64,000 nucleotides of DNA. Origin: Leishmania mexicana MHOM/GT/2001/U1103. Lineage: Eukaryota; Euglenozoa; Kinetoplastea; Trypanosomatida; Trypanosomatidae. The stretch is taken from the NCBI RefSeq assembly GCF_000234665.1, contig NC_018324.1, positions 1,546,942 through 1,610,941 of the forward strand. The letters run 5' to 3'. The notes below the pieces were generated by a model. The model ran no database searches and was not told the DNA's origin. It saw only the letters and a list, made by a program, of their open reading frames with translations. Position numbers and translations under genes: made by a program. This document shows, in pieces, positions 41,013 through 51,425 of the stretch. Each line of letters begins with the position of its first letter. The stretch's first letter is position 1.

Positions 41013-44000
41013 ATGTCAGAGTCTCTTTTCAAAGAGGCTCTCCAGAGCCTCTCCAAGAAGGGTGTTGCGCACATCAAGTGTGCCGGAGCCGACCTCCATG
41101 ATCATCAGCTGCAGCTGCTCATCACCGCGATCGAAAACTCACCTTCTAAACCGGAAATCATTGATGTTTCCAACAACAATATTACCGCCGCTGGGGTGGC
41201 ATATCTGATGCGTTACCTGCCGACGGCGTCAGTTGAAGCAGTGGACCTTCGCAATAATCAGATCGACGAAGATGGTGCCCTCACATTCTTTCCACTGTTC
41301 GAAAAAAAGACGTCGGTCAAGCTTCTTGACCTGCGAAACAACTCTTGCAGCGCTGCGACGGCGTCCCGTCTCTACTATTTGAGCAAAACAGAGAAGTGCA
41401 CTGATGACGTGCGCTCTGCGCTACTTACTGGGAGCGCACAGCACATTTCTTTCTCTGGGATGACCTACTGCGAACTGGAAAAAGAGCTATTGCGGTTCCT
41501 CCTCCACATAGAGGGCCTGCAGAGCGTTGATTTCAGCGGCATGGACCTTGGCGTTGCAGGTATGATTACAGTCGGTACCTTTCTGAAAGACACGCAAGTG
41601 GCTGCGGTTTCTTTCCAGAACTGCAGGTTGACAAATGACTCCGTGCTGAGCTTTTTCCAAGCTGCTGACCTCGCAAATCAGCGCTACCCGAACAGCTTTG
41701 ACTTTTCTTCGAACGTCGGGCTAACAAACGATCTTGTGCGGAAGCTCATTCCGACCACATTTGATCAGAGCCACTGCATCACCAATTTCGTGCTCACTAA
41801 ATGCTCAGTCACACCAACGTATGTCCGTCTGGTTCAGAAGGAGTGCGAGCTGAACCAAGAGAATCTTTCCATCAAGCATGCGGTCGTCGCCCTCCGAAAC
41901 AATTCCTCTGCTGCGCAAGAGATCAATCTTCAGTGGGATGGGCCGGTACCCATGTGCATGAAGTACCTCGCTGATTACATCGCAGACAGTTTGGTTATTC
42001 AGCACCTCAACATCAGCAACAGTTTGATTGATGACGCAGGGCTGGAGTTGTTGTCGGTCGCGCTTCAGAAGAACACCTCCATCAAGGTGATCGAATTGGC
42101 AAACTGCTGCATCACGGCTACTGGTATTCAAAAACTCTTTGCTGTGCTGGAAAAAGGCGCCAGCCTGGTGGAGGAGGTCAACATTGCCAACAACAATCTC
42201 GATGAGGGCAGCGTCCAGTTCATCACAGCCGCCCTCCGCGCAAATCCGAGGCTGAAAATTCTGAACATCAATGTAAACCCTGCCATTTCCGCCGCTTCCA
42301 TCCAGGAAATTGCCGGGCTCGCCATGGTGAATCGTGCCCCGCCGCGAATCCGCTCAGTATTGCCTTTGATCGAGAACAACAGCAAGGATGTGGTCGTGCT
42401 TGATTTTTCTGGCAAAGATGTCACTCTCGATGATGACTCTGTGTGGCTTCTTGCCCAGGCGCTTCGGCTTAATTCGACTGTACGGCGGCTTAACCTGTCA
42501 CACAACTCGTTTGGTGACACGGGTGCCTCGTTCCTTGCGGGCTACCTTGCCGACAACCGCACAATTGTGGAGCTGAACCTCTCCAGCTGCATGATCGGGA
42601 ACCGGGGCGCTCAAAACCTTTGTGAGGCACTTGCAACGAATGGAGGACTGCAGTCGTTGGATTTGTCGAATAACATGATGGATACGGATTCTCTGAGCGC
42701 ACTTCCACTGGTGCTACGCGAGAACACCGCGCTGCGTGAGTTCAAGCTAGAGCGCACCCGTGTTGCCCCCGAGTTTGTTGAGCAAGTAAAGATGACGTGC
42801 TCTCTTAACCGCGAGTGTGCCGCAGTGAAGCGCGTCTTCTACCGTCTCAATGATGGGGATGCATCTCTCACAAAAATCGAGCTCTCCAACCCTGATGAAG
42901 AGCGTGTCATTGACGACCAAACCGTCTCCACCATCTGTGCCGTTTTGAGGAACAACACGTCTGTGGAGGTAATTGACCTGAGTGGCAACCGTATCGGTAG
43001 AATGGGTTGTTCCGCACTGGCTGCGACACTATCAGAGTGCACGTGCAAAGTGAGAAAGATCATTTTATCCAAAAACCCGATCGATGATGATGCCGCGGCA
43101 GAATTGGCGACATGTTTTCCGAAGGTCAATATGCTTCGTGAAGTTATTTTATATGACACCAACATCACTAAAATCGGCATGGAGGCCCTTGCCAAGGGCC
43201 TCGAGGAGAACACCAGCATTGTGTGGATTGGAATCACTGATGACGACACAGCTGATGGGAACACGTCGCTGCTGATGCGCAACCTCGCCTTGAACAGCGG
43301 CCCGGCGGCTCTGAAGCGTATTTCCCTTTCCATTGATGCTGGCGTTGCTGTCGACGACGTCGATCTGAGCCGCCCTGTGGACTGCTCGATCGATGATTCG
43401 TTGTGCAAGTTCTTGTGTGCGAGCTTGGCGCGCTGCCCAACGCTGCGGTCTCTGAAATTGTCGCACAACACGATTTCTTCAGCTTCTGTTCCGTACATTC
43501 TGGAGATGGTGGATATGTGTCCTTTGCTGGCGTCGCTGGATTTATCGGACAACCAGATTGATGAGTGTGGTGCCCAGCAAATTATCGCTTGCTTGGAGCG
43601 TGTTTCCCACCTTCGCAGCGTAAATTTTACCGGGAACTTGTTCTCCACCGAAAGTTTGGAGCATATTGCTCAACTGGCTGCGTTGAACATGGGTTCTGAA
43701 GTACTCAAGAGACTGTACCTGACAGCGACGCGCGGCGAAGAGCTGCCCAGTGACATCGATCTTAACGGAACCACAAACTCCTACATGCTGACGGATGAGG
43801 AGGTGCTTGTTCTTGCCGGGCTTTTGCAGAACAGCAGCAGTGTGAAGTCACTGGATCTTGGCAGCAACAGTTTTGGTGATGAGGGTTGCGTCGCAATTGC
43901 CGAGGTACTGCGTTTCAATCACACAATCGAGGCGCTAAACCTCGCAGGAAATCCGATTGGCTCGAAAAGCGGTGAGGCACTGCACTTTGCCCTTAAGATC

Positions 44001-44252
44001 AACCCGCAGCTGCAGCATCTGGATTTGGAAAAGACGGCTATCCCTCGCGACGTCTTGGAGAGTATTTCGAGTCTGCTCCACGTCAATCAAACACCTTATC
44101 GTGCAGTGATCGACATGCGTGGCGTGAAGCTTCATGAGGTGAATGATGAGACCCAGTTTCGCTCTACCGACTACTATGTATCTCAGACGGTCACCCTTGA
44201 GGACGACGCCATTGAAGGCTGCAGACGGTTGGAGGTAAAACTGATTGAGTAA
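41013..44252 (+). CDS. Leucine-rich repeat protein with long-period super-repeats
   Basis: 1079 residues. The frame starts at TTG (40947) inside the splice region; the ATG at 41013 is the start. It is built of ribonuclease-inhibitor-type LRRs of 28-29 residues (pattern LxxLDLSxNxIxxxGAxxLAxxL), for example VEVIDLSGNRIGRMGCSALA and VKSLDLGSNSFGDEGCVAIA. These are grouped in larger blocks, each ending in a helix with a conserved (L/V)-N pair followed by a non-LRR linker. Junctions lie at residues 127 (E replaces N), 281, 440, 599, 761, 892 and 1025. No signal peptide, TM segment or enzymatic domain is seen, so it is likely a cytoplasmic scaffold. Codon use looks less GC-rich than neighbouring genes. 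It follows the tRNA. Specific function unknown. Confidence 0.9.
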   Translation: MSESLFKEALQSLSKKGVAHIKCAGADLHDHQLQLLITAIENSPSKPEIIDVSNNNITAAGVAYLMRYLPTASVEAVDLRNNQIDEDGALTFFPLFEKKTSVKLLDLRNNSCSAATASRLYYLSKTEKCTDDVRSALLTGSAQHISFSGMTYCELEKELLRFLLHIEGLQSVDFSGMDLGVAGMITVGTFLKDTQVAAVSFQNCRLTNDSVLSFFQAADLANQRYPNSFDFSSNVGLTNDLVRKLIPTTFDQSHCITNFVLTKCSVTPTYVRLVQKECELNQENLSIKHAVVALRNNSSAAQEINLQWDGPVPMCMKYLADYIADSLVIQHLNISNSLIDDAGLELLSVALQKNTSIKVIELANCCITATGIQKLFAVLEKGASLVEEVNIANNNLDEGSVQFITAALRANPRLKILNINVNPAISAASIQEIAGLAMVNRAPPRIRSVLPLIENNSKDVVVLDFSGKDVTLDDDSVWLLAQALRLNSTVRRLNLSHNSFGDTGASFLAGYLADNRTIVELNLSSCMIGNRGAQNLCEALATNGGLQSLDLSNNMMDTDSLSALPLVLRENTALREFKLERTRVAPEFVEQVKMTCSLNRECAAVKRVFYRLNDGDASLTKIELSNPDEERVIDDQTVSTICAVLRNNTSVEVIDLSGNRIGRMGCSALAATLSECTCKVRKIILSKNPIDDDAAAELATCFPKVNMLREVILYDTNITKIGMEALAKGLEENTSIVWIGITDDDTADGNTSLLMRNLALNSGPAALKRISLSIDAGVAVDDVDLSRPVDCSIDDSLCKFLCASLARCPTLRSLKLSHNTISSASVPYILEMVDMCPLLASLDLSDNQIDECGAQQIIACLERVSHLRSVNFTGNLFSTESLEHIAQLAALNMGSEVLKRLYLTATRGEELPSDIDLNGTTNSYMLTDEEVLVLAGLLQNSSSVKSLDLGSNSFGDEGCVAIAEVLRFNHTIEALNLAGNPIGSKSGEALHFALKINPQLQHLDLEKTAIPRDVLESISSLLHVNQTPYRAVIDMRGVKLHEVNDETQFRSTDYYVSQTVTLEDDAIEGCRRLEVKLIE

Positions 44253-45080
44253 AAGATGTAGCGTAAAGCATTGGTGACGCGTACAAGGACACAATCGACC
44301 TCTGCATTTTGTTTTCATTTTCGCCACACAGGACTTAGATACCTGCACCGCTTCTTCGCATTCGGATCACTTCTTTCGTCCTTCGTTTTTTTTTTTCACT
44401 GATTGATGTACTCCTTTTTTGTTTCTTACGCTCTATGTACGCTTCTTTTCTCTCGTCAGACGCAGCTCCTCTGGCTATCTTTTTTTGGAACACATTTTTT
44501 TCCCTTCACCCTCTCAACTGGAGGGGATCTACTTTCTTCAGGTTCGTTTGAGGCTGAGATGTAAATTCATCAAATGTGTTTGCAGTGCCTCCAAGTCCTG
44601 CTGAGCACGTCCTCTCTTTTTTCCTTTGCCTCTGCCTTTGTGCTCTGCATCTCAATGTATGTTACTCCCCATCGTCTGTTTTCATGACGTATATGCGTGG
44701 CCAAATGACAGGAAACAGCTATGCAATCCTCTGAATACCTCAACGGTGTCTCCTACTAGTTTTGAATCAATGCGGCTGGTACGCGCCCTCTTGATGTTTC
44801 CAAGGGGGTTTCTGCGGCATATGGAGATCCTTGTCCCCACTCCTGACGCTGGGACTCCTGGAAGTCATCGCAATATGCAATCGCTGCGCAAGTTCGACAT
44901 CACTGCCTTCCTCTCCTTTATCATCTCCCTTTTTCGTCATGGGCTGAACGGGCATTTATTTTGCCGACTGTGCTGTGGCGTGTAGCTTATAATTGCGCGC
45001 TAATGGGCGCGGTGGTACTCGAGCAAGTGCCAGTGTTCGACTAGAGCGTATGCTGACTGTACGGGAGGTTTCAGCAAGCC
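44253..45080. other. Intergenic, no gene seen
   Basis: About 0.8 kb with a T-run (44386-44397) and CT-rich tracts to about 44520. The remainder is of mixed composition. No gene recognised. Confidence 0.5.
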
Positions 45081-47189
45081 ATGCCGAGCACTGTGGAGCA
45101 ATCGCTTCCGCCGCTTTTTGTACTGCAAGAGCATGCGGATCCGGTTCTCAGCTGCAGGTTCTACCCATCGGAAGTTTACCAGCGAGATGAATCAAGCTGG
45201 TTCCTATCGGGAGATGCTGGTGGTCTTGTAGTGTTGTGGAACCTTTCCACAAGGCGCAAGATGATCTCGTTCTCGGCCTTGACGGAAGCTCACCGACAGC
45301 TCTGTGGCATCTCACAACACGGTCGTAATCGCGGCACTCCTACAGGTGGTTTGGTGCCAGAGGACGAGGTGTTGCTGGAGCAAGCTGGTACTCGGGCCTT
45401 TGGCCCGCACAGTCAGAGCATTTTGTCCGTGGGATTTATTCCTTTGTCGCTTTCGTCTCCGCAGCCAATAGCAGTCGCGGAGAACAGAGGTGTTGTTGAC
45501 TCATTGGTGCGTGGCTCAGATGCAGAAGTATCGAGCGGTACTGTGTGCCCCGCCGTTGTTGACCATGCCGTGAAGGGTACCAGTGATTGGACGCACCCAG
45601 GGCGGCCGCGATTTCGGCTTTCCCGACGGGCACCAACCCGCAGCGTCAGTTGTGAGCAGGCGTCTTCTTTATCAATGGGGAACGTTCTGGATAGCGGTGC
45701 ACCGGGGTTCGCCTTCACACCCTCGTCAACAATTTGCTTTTACACACACTGCCGCGATCAACGGGTGTACATCTGGTGCCTCGAGCGCCAGTGCACTGAT
45801 GCACCTGCTTCTTCACCGCCCACTCGAGTACCGCAGCTTGTCGTGGTGCTCACCGCCCCGCAGCACGGCTTCTGTCCAGTGGAGAGCATCTCGAAGACCG
45901 CGGGCCCTTTTACGCGGACGTACCTCGCCGTTCCTCACGAGTCGGGAGGTGAGGTGACGGTCTGGGAGTTGTCATGGCGTCAGCCCAACAGCACTCGTCT
46001 CACGAGCACAAGAGAGCTGGAAGAAAAAGGGGCTTCCAACAGGCCCCGCTCGTCGTCGGGCAATGCGAACGTCCTCGAAGAAGAGAAGGAAGACGTTAAC
46101 ACGTCCGGGATGAATCCGATGGATGCTCTCATTGCACGAGCAGCCGCAGAGGAGCGACGGCAGGCGAAGATGAAGCAGAAGTCCACCAGAGTCTCCGGAC
46201 AAAGTGATTTTGACCATCCTTCTCCATCGGCAGCCTTTCCTGATTCTGTGATTTCTAGGGGCGAACGCGCCTCGATCCTGTGCTACGTTGACCCTGCAGC
46301 CACCACAACGTCCAGCAACTTCTCAGTCCGGCGCTTGTGCACCTTTTCGGCGTGCCCCACGTTCAAGGGAGGCACAATCATGCGCCTTACCATGTGCCAC
46401 GACGCGCAGCACCTTACTGTCGCATTTGAGAGCGGCCACATTGTGTTGGCACGCTATCGCAACGCAGACGTGACTGACATGGCAGACCAGCCGGGAGGGT
46501 CATGCCACGCTGGTGGATCTTTGTCTGTTGCTCAGGTGCGCAACGTCACCCGCGCATTTGCCGACTCGGCGCTGGTCTGCTGGTGGAGTGGTCGGCGCAT
46601 GCTTGCCTGCTCCTCGGAGGGCGGCATGCATTGCTACGACATGTCGGCGACAGAGGAGGGCCTTTTGGAGGCGCACCTGGTGTGGAGTGCGACACTGCGT
46701 AAAGGGATTGGTAGCGTCTTCTTGCAAAGGAATCTCGTCGTAGCCGGCTGCTGGGACAGCACGCTGCGGCTGTACGACGCGCGCGATGGGCGACTCGTCA
46801 GCATTCTCAGCTACCAAAGAGAGACGATAAATGAGGTGCGCACGGCACCGCCGTCGATCGCGCGGGTGGCGACGTTTGGATTTGACGTGCGTCAGCCAAG
46901 GCTGTATGCCGGCTTGCCTGGGACTCTTTCAACTAAGATCACGGCCTGTATTGCATCCAACTCGACGGCCGTCACGCAGGGCAACCTGCCACAATACAGT
47001 GAATCGCCTTCGCGCGAAACCTACGTCGCCGGCACGCCGGCTCCAAACAGCAGCTTGGAATCTCTGGCTGCAGAGGAGCAGCTGGTATACTTGTTTGCGT
47101 CCGCGAGTAAGGACTGCACTGTGGCGCTCTGGCGTGTGGACCTTGGACTGGTGGTGGAACAGATGGCTCGCGAAGCCATCCCTGCTTAA
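45081..47189 (+). CDS. WD40 protein, Asa1/GNB1L-like
   Basis: 702 residues from an ATG. N-terminal WD unit: LQEHADPVLSCRFYP with WFLSGDAGGLVVLWNLSTRR (about 39-58), the opening found in GNB1L and yeast Asa1. C-terminal units: RNLVVAGCWDSTLRLYDARD near 549-568 and LFASASKDCTVALWRVDLG near 672-690. The pair 'GGWD-x-R-V-R-V-F ... GSKD-x-x-I-x-LW' that closes GNB1L/Asa1 is recognisable in them. Long inserts separate the blades, including a charged stretch (about 310-390, EEEKED and AEERRQAKMKQK), which explains why it is longer than human GNB1L (327) or yeast Asa1. Asa1/GNB1L works with the TTT (Tel2-Tti1-Tti2) machinery in stabilising PI3K-like kinases. The family call is moderate; WD40 is certain. 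Confidence 0.75.
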   Translation: MPSTVEQSLPPLFVLQEHADPVLSCRFYPSEVYQRDESSWFLSGDAGGLVVLWNLSTRRKMISFSALTEAHRQLCGISQHGRNRGTPTGGLVPEDEVLLEQAGTRAFGPHSQSILSVGFIPLSLSSPQPIAVAENRGVVDSLVRGSDAEVSSGTVCPAVVDHAVKGTSDWTHPGRPRFRLSRRAPTRSVSCEQASSLSMGNVLDSGAPGFAFTPSSTICFYTHCRDQRVYIWCLERQCTDAPASSPPTRVPQLVVVLTAPQHGFCPVESISKTAGPFTRTYLAVPHESGGEVTVWELSWRQPNSTRLTSTRELEEKGASNRPRSSSGNANVLEEEKEDVNTSGMNPMDALIARAAAEERRQAKMKQKSTRVSGQSDFDHPSPSAAFPDSVISRGERASILCYVDPAATTTSSNFSVRRLCTFSACPTFKGGTIMRLTMCHDAQHLTVAFESGHIVLARYRNADVTDMADQPGGSCHAGGSLSVAQVRNVTRAFADSALVCWWSGRRMLACSSEGGMHCYDMSATEEGLLEAHLVWSATLRKGIGSVFLQRNLVVAGCWDSTLRLYDARDGRLVSILSYQRETINEVRTAPPSIARVATFGFDVRQPRLYAGLPGTLSTKITACIASNSTAVTQGNLPQYSESPSRETYVAGTPAPNSSLESLAAEEQLVYLFASASKDCTVALWRVDLGLVVEQMAREAIPA

Positions 47190-48819
47190 AGTCTGTGAAG
47201 ATATGAGACGGACACAGCGAACAGAAGGCAAAACGAGAACCTAAGGCTCCCCATTTTGATGATTTCCTTGTTACCACCCGTGCAGCCCCGCTCGTGCACG
47301 AGGCAACAAGTAATGGCACATAAGCGCGCACTGATCAGATGCCCAAGGCGGATGGTCCTTGATGGTTGAGGCAGCACACACCGAACAATCCCTTCAATGA
47401 AGCGAAGAAAAGAGGAGCGCAAGCGTCCCACCGAAAGGAGAAAAGGAGCGACACAAGCGGGTAAAGAAATAGACTTCTTCACACCTTTTTTTTTACGCAT
47501 CTTGCGCTGCCTTTGGACATGCGTTTTCTTTTCCGGAAATGCCTGTTTCCGTAAACGGCTTTTCGTTCACCTCCTGCCCTCGTTCTCCTGCCCGTGCTAT
47601 TCTCTCGCGCTTTCTCTCCTTTGTCTCTTCTTCTTTTCTCCGCCTATCACCGTTTGGATTCAACTTCACTATTGCGTTGTGTGTTTTGCCCTCTTCCACA
47701 ACACCTTTTCTCCTCACCACCGCACCGAAAACACACCACTGGACCCCCCCTCTCTCTCTCCCCTCCGTGCAGCCCCCACCCTTCTCCCTCCCTCATATCT
47801 CCCTCATATGTGCAGGGCATACGTGCCAAACACATGCATACACGTGTATGACCTCTTAAAGAGTATAACTCTCCTTTTTTTCTCCATCTTTGAGCACTCT
47901 ATCTTGTACGTACACGAGCGGAACTACGAAAAACAGGGATTTGATCTATAAAGGCAGAGCTGACGATTGAAACTACGAAACAGAGTGCCAGTGACAATTA
48001 CGCCGATCACGGCCATCCCGAACAAGCACCCACACCTGGTCGCATCAGTACTACCGGTGAACTTAAAGGCCGAACGCCATTCTGTCAACGACCAAGATAC
48101 CGTAAGCACGAACGAAGAATAAAAGGAGAAAAAGCAAGGCTGGTGACACAGGAACCCAAGTACAACAGTGTGTCTCCTCCTTTTTTCCCATCTATACGTA
48201 TAGCATTCACCCCACCCTCTCTCCCCGGTGCCCCTTACCCTCTGTCAAGGAACGGAAACTCGTTGATTTGTTCACGATCCTTCGACTCCACTCCAGCAAC
48301 TCACGCAATCGCCTCTCTCTAAAAAAGGTACGCTTCTGGATCGCACAAATCACCGTCAACTACGTTACGGAAGTGCGTCCCCACCGACCGCTGACACATA
48401 CAAGAAGAGGCAGAGTGCTGTGCCGTCAAGCGTGCGTACGTGCAAGCTTTTTCAATTTCCTTTTCTTCGTTTTCTCTCTTCCACTGCTTACGTGACAGCT
48501 GAGACCGTGCCTCATCGTTTTTCTTCCACGGTGCTGTCTCTCTCCTTTTTGCTCTTGTCGTCTCTTCCGCTGCTTCTTGCTTTCGCACCCCCTCCTCTTC
48601 CCCTTTCCTCTCTCTCCTTCGCCCTTTCACCATACTCCGTTTGATCGCACACACATACAGTTCACGCCCCGTGCTCAAGCCAGCTTTTTTTTTCTTTCGT
48701 TTTCCGCCCTTTTCAGCTCTTTCTCTCTCTCTGCTTTCCTACCCACACCTTCGATCCTTTGTAGTGGGTTTTCATGGCGACTTGCAACGTGTACACGGTG
48801 CGACAATAGCGGACACCAT

Positions 48820-48840
48820 CACACACACACACACACACAC
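48820..48840. repeat. CA microsatellite
   Basis: A pure CA run of about 20 bases. Similar runs occur at 20322-20340, 23197-23216, 61041-61060 and 63605-63630. Confidence 0.9.
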
Positions 48841-50022
48841 GCACGCAGACACACACGCGCCCTCCCTCCTTCCCCCAAACCCGCGAAAAAAAAGAAAGAG
48901 GGTTCAGTCATATACACACAAGACGGACCCACATCTGTTAACGCAACGAATTCTATCCCCTTCTTTTTCTTCCTTGTTTTCGAAGGACCCAGACGAAGTG
49001 CTTTTCACGCCTTCCACAGCGGCGAAGCGTCCATACACCGACACACCCAGGCCTACATACACAAGCACACAACGGTTTTGGTTCGTACACAGCGTGAACC
49101 TTCCCAACTTCCATCGTCGCCTCAGTTGTCCGTTTGAAAACGAAGAAAAGAAAAACAAAAGGAGGGGAGTCCCCGTCGAGCAAGAGAAGAGAACACAGCA
49201 CCGCAACCGCTTCCAAATTCGAGCCTGCATGATTGTGTGAGTGAGTGCCATTGTACGCCCCATTACCTTTCCTCACTCCTCAGTTTCTTGCTTTTTTTTT
49301 GTTCTTCCTTGCTTTCAACTGTGTTACTCCTAACTTCTCTTTGTTGTTTTCTTCCCCCACCCCCTCTCCCCGCCCCACCCTCCTTTGGCTCGTCTTTAAA
49401 CAACACAGGGAGGAGAAACGACGAGGAGAAAACGTCATCTTGTCGCTTCTTCTTGTTACCGTCTCAGCAGCACTCGTCTTGGAGCAAGCGAATAGGAAAC
49501 GACCAAAGAGGAAAGAACAGCGCGACAAGGGCAGTCGCTGAAGCAGAGAAACACGCAGGAAAAGAGCAGGAAGGGTTCAGGAGTGGAGGAGGAGCAACAG
49601 CACCACCACCTGGGGAAGAAAAACAACTAAAAAAGGAAAGTCACAAGGGGGACTATTGTCCTTCTTTCATGCTTCTCTTCTGTTTTTTCTTTTCGTGAGT
49701 GCATCCCGCTCTCTGCCTCTCTCCACTTCGCTCTTCTTCCTGGATCGCTCTGTCTTCACGAATTTTCCACCTCAACTCGGAAAAAAAAACACACATTCTT
49801 TTTTTTTGCATTTTTCGGTTGCTCCTCCTCCCTTCCTCCCCGCCTCTCTTTTTTCTGTTCGTTCCCTCTCTCTTACTGAACTTCTTTGTCGTCTTCGACT
49901 GTATTTCGTTTCGATTACTTTTTTATCGACTCTCTTTCTCGCTCTCTTTTCGTGAGTTTCGTGTGACTTGTCTTTTTATCTTTGCCTTGTTGTTGTCTCT
50001 CTTTTTTTTGTTCTCTCTCTCG

Positions 50023-50040
50023 ATATATATATATATATAT
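50023..50040. repeat. TA microsatellite
   Basis: Nine AT units. Shorter TA runs are found at 32741-32750, 55397-55411 and 62179-62191. Confidence 0.9.
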
Positions 50041-51226
50041 TGTTGCCCTTCGTGCTTATTATCCTTTTCGTTTTAATTGCCGTGTTTTCCCTCTTTCTAC
50101 TATCTTTGTGTGTGTGCGTGGTGAGTGTGACACTGTTTTTTTTTTCTTGATTATTATTTCTTTTTATCTTTGTCTTGAATTTTTAATTTTCGTTTTTTTT
50201 GTGCTCTTTTCGTTTCCTAGTTGTTGTGCCTTTTCGTCACGTTCTTTCTTTTTTTCTTGTCGCGTGTTTGTTTCCTGTTTCTTTGTGTTTGCGTGCGTTT
50301 GATCTCACACTTCCTCCCTCTTTTTTTTCATCTCTCTCTCTCTGCTTCACTCCGTACGGCTTCATCACATTCTTTCTGCAAAATCATCCATTCACCCCCC
50401 CTTTTTTCCCTGTGCGTGCGTGGATGCGTGTGTGTGTCTGTCTCGAAACACCTACTTTCCCCCTCGCTCCCTCTTCTCCTTTCCCCCTCCTCTCCTTTTT
50501 TAAAAAAATTATTATTCCCCCCCTCCCCTCTGTGCGTATTTTGAACGCATTCTCTCAGTTGTCCCTTTTTGTTTCCTCTCTCAGGTTGAGCCACGACTCC
50601 GTCTTTCTCTTTTGTGTCCCTTTCTTTTTATTTGCCCAACAACAAAATAGAGAAAACAGAAGTCGTGAGGGAGGCCGTCAACGGGAAGACACCAAAACAA
50701 CAAAAAAGGGAGAAAACAGGAACGCAGAGGAAAAGAGAATACATCCATTCATTTATTTCCCCTTGTTGTCTGCCTGAGCCAAAGAGGGAGGAACTGTCAC
50801 GCTTGTGGATTTTGATTTCCCCACTCCCCTCCTCCCCTCTTACCCTCAAGGGAAAGAAACAAGAGGGGACTACCAGTACGAAAAAGGGGGAGAGCGTGAC
50901 GGACACACAACGAAAGCAAAAGCAACGAACGAAAGGGTGTTTTGCTATTAGCGTGGGGTTTCCTGTTTGTTTTTTCTCTCCCGACAACGAACCGGTGGCC
51001 CTTTGTTTTATCCGGTTTTCTTTCCGGTGACAACAGAGAACCGCAACGCTATCCAGTGTTTACTCGTCTCTTGCCCCACTTTTTTTTCGTAGTGAAGAGT
51101 TATCCTTCCTCGAAAGAGTGAGAGAAGATAAGAGGGTGCAGAACGTCTTTTTTTTGTTTTCGTGTTCTCTCTCCTTTTCCCTCCTGCCTGCTACCTCGCT
51201 CGCCTTCCACGCGTTGCTTTCGCCTT

Positions 51227-51326
51227 NNNNNNNNNNNNNNNNNNNNNNNNNNNNNNNNNNNNNNNNNNNNNNNNNNNNNNNNNNNNNNNNNNNNNNNNNN
51301 NNNNNNNNNNNNNNNNNNNNNNNNNN
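51227..51326. other. Assembly gap (100 N)
   Basis: Exactly 100 undetermined bases, the usual placeholder for a gap of unknown length. It lies 100 bp upstream of the kinase ATG. The sequence on either side is not repeated. Confidence 0.95.
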
Positions 51327-51425
51327 GTTACGCATTACTACACTACCACTAATACGAGGGTACGTCATTCCTTTTCTTTTGTCCGCTACTGGCCGTAGCT
51401 TTGTGTGTATTTCTCGCGTTTCACG

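Larger units (their letters stand above)
47190..51425. other. 4.2-kb gene-free region upstream of the kinase
   Basis: Extremely C/T-rich on the + strand, with long T-runs, a CA microsatellite (48820-48840), a TA microsatellite (50023-50040) and one 100-N gap (51227-51326) close to the kinase start. Open frames translate to Ser/Phe/Leu or Lys/Arg low complexity. No RNA gene or SIDER copy recognised. It is probably the 3' UTR of the WD40 gene plus a long kinase 5' UTR. Confidence 0.6.
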
